A program made the position numbers and the translations under genes. This document shows, in pieces, positions 58,931 through 64,000 of a stretch of 64,000 nt of DNA. Numbering within the stretch: position 1 is the stretch's first letter; the number at the start of each line of letters is the position of its first letter. A model generated the notes under the pieces. It was not told where the DNA came from. It searched no databases and worked only from the letters and a program-made list of their open reading frames with translations. This stretch comes from Ceratothoa steindachneri (taxonomy: Eukaryota > Arthropoda > Malacostraca > Isopoda > Cymothoidae), in NCBI GenBank assembly GCA_963969495.1, contig OZ018317.1, forward strand, positions 33,543,503 to 33,607,502, read 5' to 3'.

Positions 58931-58996
58931 TATAGCTACGCTACATAGCGCCCTTCCTAACAGGAGAGCGTATTGAAATAAAGCCAAATGCCATTT
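58931..58996 (-). repeat. SINE 3' domain copy, minus strand
   Basis: The reverse complement contains ATTTGGCTTTATTTCAATAC, GCTCTCCTGTTAGGAAGGG and CTATGTAGCGTAGC. This is the conserved domain also present in the tandem array (46484-46550) and at 61608-61674. A related but weaker copy follows at about 59160-59215, with GCTTATAAGC in both. Confidence 0.7.
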
Positions 58997-59374
58997 AGAA
59001 GGGACACTCCATCAGATTCTGAGCACCATTGTTCAGAGAGGTGAAGGGAGAGGGGGGAATGAATAATGAATAGAGCGTGCGGCAAGTTGAAAACACCTAC
59101 CCCAGTGTGGGACCAGTGTACACGGGACCTAGTCGACTCTGCCATCGTAAATCCAAGTCACTCAAGTAGAGCTTATAAGCATCCCGCTTTAATATCTCCA
59201 CGCTACACTCCTATACTACTTTTCTGTATATTCGTGCGCCCTTTACTTACTTGAAGGGCGTTTTCTTCACTAACAATTTGAGTGAAAGCAAGCGAAAGCG
59301 TGAATTTATTCATTCTTAACCTCGGTAAGCAAATGTGGTGTCAGATAAGGAAAAAAAAACGGGGTGCACACAGC

Positions 59375-59566
59375 TTAAAGATTACCCATAGGACCGTGAA
59401 GTGGTCCTTTGATAAATCTAGGAGAGTTCATATACTTCTTAATGGGTTCCAAGGCTTCAAAACGTGACACATATTTCTTCAAGTTGTCGAATTTATCGAG
59501 GCAAGTCGGGGCAAAGATCTTATGAACATCCAATACCTCGTACAGGAAAAAGTCTACGTAGGTTAT
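59375..59566 (-). CDS. GST mu terminal exon
   Basis: 192 bp with TAA. The acceptor CTTTCAG precedes ATAACCTACG. Codes ITYVDFFLYEVLDVHKIFAP ... RFEALEPIKKYMNSPRF to GNL. The ITYVDF and FEALEPI blocks are typical of mu-class C-termini. Confidence 0.92.
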   Translation of the reverse strand: MTYVDFFLYEVLDVHKIFAPTCLDKFDNLKKYVSRFEALEPIKKYMNSPRFIKGPLHGPMGNL

Positions 59567-62420
59567 CTGAAAGAAAGCCATCAATAAGGCACTCAATCCA
59601 TAAATTTCCTCTTATAGATGGGGTCCTCAATTAAGGAATAATGGAACTTTAGATTAGTTTCTGAAACTCTCCTTTACATATGAAAATTTCTGCATTTTCA
59701 GCATTTCCGTGGAGAAGAGCGAACATGAAAGTAGGATTATTTGATGTTCTTTCAGTGTTCGGTATACAAGCCCTTCATTCTTTTGTAGATGGTTACAAAA
59801 AAACCTAACCGAGGGGACAATCCCACTTGAGGTAAGTTGCCATCGAACTTCCACTTCCTAGCTAATGAATGGACCGCTAGCCCAGGGGTGATATTATACA
59901 ATTCCCACAGCATGCAGTAACTTCACTCCACTCTAACCTGGGCCTTCAGGGCGGGTCTCAGAGAAGCCGCGGCCCCACTTAATTGTGGCAACGTTGGTGA
60001 GGTCTACAACACAGGTTGTAGGATCAAAGCTTTCTTCCTTAATCTCCCAAGCAGTCGGAGGGAGCAGAGATCTCATCTGCTCCTGGGGAGAATCGAACTA
60101 TCACCCACATACATACACACACTCTCTCTCTCTCTCTCTCAGAGCCACCCGGTCCAGCCTTGGGTGGGACCGAATCTCTCTCGGTGGTGTCGTTTCGGGG
60201 AACAGTTTTAGGAGTCCCCGAAGATGGTCTCGAGGGGGTTGCCTCATGCGAGTCTAACGACTATGTATGCGCACGACCGTTCGAAGTTACGGGAAATTGT
60301 CCACCCGATGGGAGAGTGTCTCATCCTCATTAAGTGACCCTTAAGAATTTCAATCGATTCCAATATTTTCCTCAATAGTAGCCTTGATTGGCTCGTGGAC
60401 TTACCTTATCCCCGATGAGCCAGTCTTTCTCACCCAGAAAGTTGGAAAATTGTTCCAATTTCGTTGGCACGACATCTTTTTCATAGGCGACTCGAAGTTT
60501 TTCCTGAAAATTTACCTTTATTACTTAAATTAATATTAACAGACGAAGGAAGAGTTAATCTTACTCAATCGCTACTGAGAGGATACCGAAGAAGGTCGCA
60601 GGCGTTTCAATAATAATCAACAACTACAACTATAAGCGACGAAAGAAGACAGCGAGAGGTTGACAAGATGTAGCTAGCGTTGCACCGAAATGGGAAGATG
60701 ACGCGTCCGAGGCTGCATTGATAGGGAGGGGCAGGGGAAGGATGGTACAAGCACAGGTAATATCCTCTTTGGTGCGAGAAAATGATTTCCCTGCCTCTGA
60801 AGACAAAATACCTCCATTCTGTTCGACATCACTGCTTACGTCACAAATTTCTTTGGGATCTTAACTCCCCTAAGGATTAGAAGAGGAACTGGAACAAACC
60901 TTGGAGTATATTTGTAAGTCTATGGTCGAATGCTCCCGCGCTTCGGGCGACACCAAAGCGTGCTACCTTCTTGCTTTTTTGTCGGAGTTTTAAAGTATCC
61001 TAGTAATAGGCTGAATTTTTTATTAGGGAGACTTATGCCTTTGGTAGCAGTCGCCAGATGTGCGCTTTAAAAAAATATAGGAAAGGTAAAGTAGTAAGCT
61101 ACGTCATTCGTCCTTTGCGCGGTGGATCAGATGCCCGACCGGATAATCGCACATTAAAATCAGTATGACAATTGCTATAAGCCCGAAGGCACCAGGTGCT
61201 GTACTCGCTTAGGGGAGGGGGGCATTTCGTTTTAATTGGGTTTTCGTTTCAGAAGTACATGGATATACGAGCACTTCTATAGGGAGATACTGGTACTTCA
61301 TGTCGGGATATGTGAATATGAGAGCCCCAATAGGAGATAATAGTAGTCCATGTATGTTGTGCCGTGTAGACGAGAGGACATACAGCGATGTTGTGTGTGG
61401 CAACCTGTGTAAGATCTACCGCCTCCCCAGGAAGGAAAGCCCAGACCCTTACGTGCGTTGGCAGTGTCGGCGTTTGGGATCAGGACATGGGATCGAACCC
61501 GATATCTCTACGTTAGAAAACCAACGCCCTCATCCATTAGGATGGTTTAATAGGGTCTTTAAACCAATCACAGGTACCCACAGTCTTATGTTAACTTAAT
61601 CTCTTTTCCAAATGCCATTCGGCTTTAATTCAATGCGATCTCCTGCTAGGAACGGGGCTATGTAGCGTAGCGAGATTGCAAGCTCTGCTATTTTTAGAGA
61701 CCAATTAGGCCCTATTTTGAGTGAACTCAGGATTCCCATGACTTAAATTTGGCTCGTTTAAAAGGTTACGTTTTGGCTGGCGGAGACCATAGAAAGAGAA
61801 AATTTCTAGATTACACAAATCGGACTCAATTAGCTATACTCCATCCCCCTTTCATTGTCAGGCATTAAGTACTAAAAGGGGAAATTGTGGTACAAGACGA
61901 ACCAGTTACATTAAAATCAACCCATAGTAAATGTCATTATAATTAGTGAAAAGTCAATACCAATTATTTGTTAGAAAAGGAAACTAGTATAACCGAGATT
62001 ATTTTCCCTGTGGGGGCAGGGGGGCGGGAAATAGAAGATATAGGAAAAAGGAAAAGGATCAATGTTCAGGCTAGGATTGTGCACTCAAATCGCTTAGGAG
62101 TATGTTCGTATAAGGGGCTCAGGAAATCCAAAATACGAACTTTGTTTTATGGCCAGGGGCGTCTTGCTCATTCCAAAGGGATCCATATCTATCTACATAC
62201 CTTATAGTGATAATCGTATAAATTATGATAATCTTACATAATCTGGGCTGAGGCAAACTTTGATGAGTGCCATACGAGCATCCATAGCTTCATTCTCTAG
62301 CATGTCAGTGAGCATGACTTCTTGCTCAGACGAGCCAACCAAGCCGTGCTTCCTCGCGACGTACCTCAAGATGGCGTTACTCTGGGTTATTTTATGATCG
62401 CCATCGATGTAATAAGGAAG
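59375..62420 (-). CDS. Glutathione S-transferase, mu class, 3' exons of a gene
   Basis: Three minus-strand exons: 62420-62238, 60503-60405 and 59566-59375 (stop TAA). Together they give 157 residues in one phase, the C-terminal part of a mu-class GST of about 220 residues. Exon one has LPYYIDGDHKITQSNAILRY, holding the Gln-Ser glutathione-binding pair. The others carry the alpha-helical domain. Every intron is GT..AG and all junctions fall between codons. The N-terminal exon or exons with the catalytic tyrosine should lie upstream (above 64000) and were not found in 62430-64000. The enzyme conjugates glutathione to electrophiles in the cytosol. No stop or frameshift is seen, so the gene may be active. 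Introns contain SINEs. Confidence 0.9.
60000..60118 (-). repeat. tRNA-like SINE in the GST intron, minus strand
   Basis: The minus strand has a B-box-like GATAGTTCGATTCTCCCC (about 60085-60102), followed by a GC-rich tail and preceded by the GA run at 60119-60141. The A box is not clear. It probably belongs to the same SINE superfamily. Confidence 0.45.
60119..60141. repeat. (CT)n microsatellite
   Basis: A CTCTCTCT run of about 20 bp in the GST intron. Confidence 0.9.
60405..60503 (-). CDS. GST mu exon, helical-domain exon
   Basis: 99 bp, 33 codons. The acceptor is ATTTTCAG before GAAAAACTTCGAG, the donor GATAAG|GTAAGTCC. Codes EKLRVAYEKD...LEQFSNFLGEKDWLIGDK. It is too short for a simple ORF scan but follows the family alignment exactly between the other exons. 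Confidence 0.9.
61225..61565 (-). repeat. tRNA-Arg-like SINE, apparently complete, minus strand
   Basis: The minus strand begins near 61565 with CATCCTAATGGATGAGGGCG (A-box region) and then GGGTTCGATCCC (B box at 61488-61499). This resembles a tRNA-Arg head. A unique body follows, with GATCCCAAACGCCGACACTG, and ends in an A-rich tail, GAAACGAAAACCCAATTAAA, near 61225-61245. The size (about 340 bp), head-body-tail structure and intron location fit a SINE. Confidence 0.75.
61608..61760 (+). repeat. SINE 3' domain with the next unit's decayed head
   Basis: AATGCCATTCGGCTTTAATT, CTCCTGCTAGGAACGGGGC and TATGTAGCGTAGCGAGA match the tail of the 46-47 kb array. About 60 bp further on, AACTCAGGATTCCCATGAC is a decayed form of the array's head. 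The tail-then-head order shows a second trace of the tandem arrangement. Confidence 0.65.
62238..62420 (-). CDS. GST mu exon, glutathione-site exon
   Basis: 183 bp, 61 codons. The acceptor is ...TTTCAG before CTTCCTTATTAC, the donor GATTAT|GTAAGAT. Codes from LPYYIDGDHK to ALIKVCLSPDY, including QSNAILRYVARKHGLVG and DMLENEAMDARMAL. Confidence 0.92.
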
Positions 62421-62429
62421 CTGAAAGGA

Positions 62430-63597
62430 GACCAATTTTACTGCTTCATCGGAACAAATTTAAATGTGACCTAGGTCTGGGGGAAGCAACACAGTCCATG
62501 GTTATTTCGTTTGAATTTCAAACAAATCAAGCGCCATCTTAATAACGGTAGAATGGGTTAAATAATATGCAATTAAGCCGACTTTAAGGTTGTTGTTTAT
62601 TGGGTTTTTTTAGGGTTAGGATCTATCTGGCGACTGCCTACAAGGGCATAAGTCTCTGTAATGTTTTTTTTTGTTAGCCAGGTTGACGTTGCACGGGTAG
62701 AGTGACCATAGAAATTTATATTTTATCACGAAATAATTCACTACATAGACCAAAGAAGCTAAGAAGGGAGAAATAAATCAAGATTCGGCGAAACAAAAAT
62801 TTATTTGGAATTAAAATTTACTTACAATACTTCTTTATACACAACATTGGACGATTTTCCAAAATGCATACAAAGATTGCTCGCTGATCATACTCGCCGC
62901 TCACTCCTGAGCCCTAAATGGGTTTCGGAAGGAGCAGCGAGGAGGCCAGTGTACATAGGGAGAGGAAGAGTAGAGATAGCAAAGCTTGAAATAAGAGATT
63001 TGACAGTTGATCCTAGTTGGTCAGTAGACCTACAGGTATACGTAAGTTCAGATCCACCTTTACCTATTCAGCCGGCAAGGTGGGAAGGATAGAAGAAAAG
63101 GTGTAGGGAAACGTGGAAAGTAGTAGGTTTGCAAATGAATGCTAGGTTGCATGGATATCATGTTAATCTCTCAGTTTGGTAGTATGGTATAGTTTAAAAT
63201 AGATAGTTTTAGTAACTTGTTGCCCCAGTCTCAGGCTATCCTTCATCGTTGTTTCATGTTAGTATAATGTTTTTAGTCGTTCAAACAGTAGTTTTTATTC
63301 CTTCTACTACTGGTTTAGCTTCCTCGTAGCACTCTTTGTTATTTGTGTACATATTTAAATAGCTGTTAGAAAAAAGTGTTAACTTTTCTTTTTTCTTATT
63401 TTCTAAAATTTACACGTGAAAATTTCTTCCTCTTCCTGGTCGATTTTTGCTGTATTGGTGGGGAAGAAGCTGTGTGAACTTCCTTCCTCTCTCTGGGATA
63501 ACTATTTCATCACCTATTTCCTCTAGTCTTTTATTCTATTGGTTTTTTAGCTCTTTCCTCAATTATTTTGCTCATCAGTTACATTTCAGCTTCTCTG
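62430..63597. other. Spacer upstream of the GST exon
   Basis: No GST exon was recognised here. The plus-strand frame at 62805-63092 is not identified. AT-rich DNA with several T runs. Confidence 0.4.
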
Positions 63598-64000
63598 TTA
63601 ATGTCGCGTTGTCTTCTCATTTTTTATTCTTGGGTTTGTGATTATTAATGCTGTCTTGTTTTGAATTCTTTGTAGTCTAATAGTGTTTGATTCTGAGATG
63701 GTGTGAATAGGTATAACTGGATACACCATTTCTGACTGGATAATGACTTGGTGTATCTTCCTTTTGTTTTTCCAGTTGGGTGATTTGACCCTGTAAAGTA
63801 GTCTTTGTCCTTCTTTACCTCTGTTGACTCGTTCGGCTACATGCATGATGCATCCTGATTTGGTTATCGTTAATTCTAGCACTTTGGTTTCGTTAGTATA
63901 TCCATATCCTCCTTCTTCGACGTAGATAGCTCCAAGTTCTTTTCTGAACATCGGAATGATTTTAAACTTGTTCCTGTTCGCACATATTTTCTATTTCATT
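63598..64000 (-). mobile_element. Jockey-type LINE RT C-terminus, runs off the window
   Basis: The minus frame from 63951 reads MFRKELGAIYVEEGGYGYTN, ETKVLELTITKSGCIMHVAE, RVNRGKEGQRLLYR and MVYPVIPIHTISESN, ending RLQRIQNKTALII. The last block equals the RLQRVQN end of the Jockey-type LINE at 29.4-29.8 kb. The rest of RT lies beyond 64000. Confidence 0.72.

Overview
The window looks like intergenic DNA from an animal nuclear genome, packed with transposable elements. There are no bacterial-style gene clusters or operons. The only convincing cellular gene is the 3' part of a mu-class glutathione S-transferase on the minus strand, with three exons that have clean splice signals (59375-62420). 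The mix of element families (mariner/Tc1, two hATs, piggyBac, I-clade, Jockey and CR1 LINEs, Penelope-like elements with TA-microsatellite tails, tRNA-derived SINEs) fits an arthropod, quite possibly a crustacean. That species guess is an inference from family resemblance and was not tested.

Layout. 0.5-4.7 kb: DNA-transposon relics (Tc1 N-half joined to mariner C-half, a hAT relic, a minus-strand Tc1). 5.0-5.9 kb: a foldback element with 60-nt inverted arms. 6.8-8.6 kb: a hAT element with both ends and a perfect 8-bp target duplication, sitting between the arms of an older inverted repeat. 9.9-12.2 kb: an I-clade LINE with RNase H, with an inverted relative at 16.3-17.0 kb. 14.9-16.2 kb: an internally deleted gypsy-type LTR element. 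17.1-20.4 kb: a Penelope-like element (PLE) split by a piggyBac element with TTAA flanks. 20.8-30.1 kb: a Jockey-type LINE split by an inverted CR1 whose two ORFs are intact. 30.5-31.2 kb: a SINE-like head, then a PLE 3' end with a foldback, a hammerhead-like motif and a TA tail. 32.3-33.4 kb: a Tc1 relic. 33.5-36.8 kb: a minus-strand LINE with zinc-knuckle ORF1. 40-43.4 kb: PLE fragments among TA tracts, then a 5'-truncated second CR1 copy. 45.3-51.6 kb: pieces of a minus-strand I-clade LINE, separated by a four-unit tandem array of a tRNA-like repeat and by a plus-strand LINE that carries a 2A-like motif. 51.6-57.4 kb: a nearly full-length but dead I-clade LINE. 59-62.4 kb: the GST gene, with SINEs in its introns. 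The window ends in a minus-strand LINE fragment.

The elements do not form a pathway. What they record is a nested insertion history: piggyBac into PLE, CR1 into Jockey, hAT into a foldback, and probably a LINE and a SINE array into an I-clade LINE. The CR1 at 23.0-27.2 kb is the only retroelement here that keeps complete ORFs and intact catalytic motifs, so it is the best candidate for recent activity.
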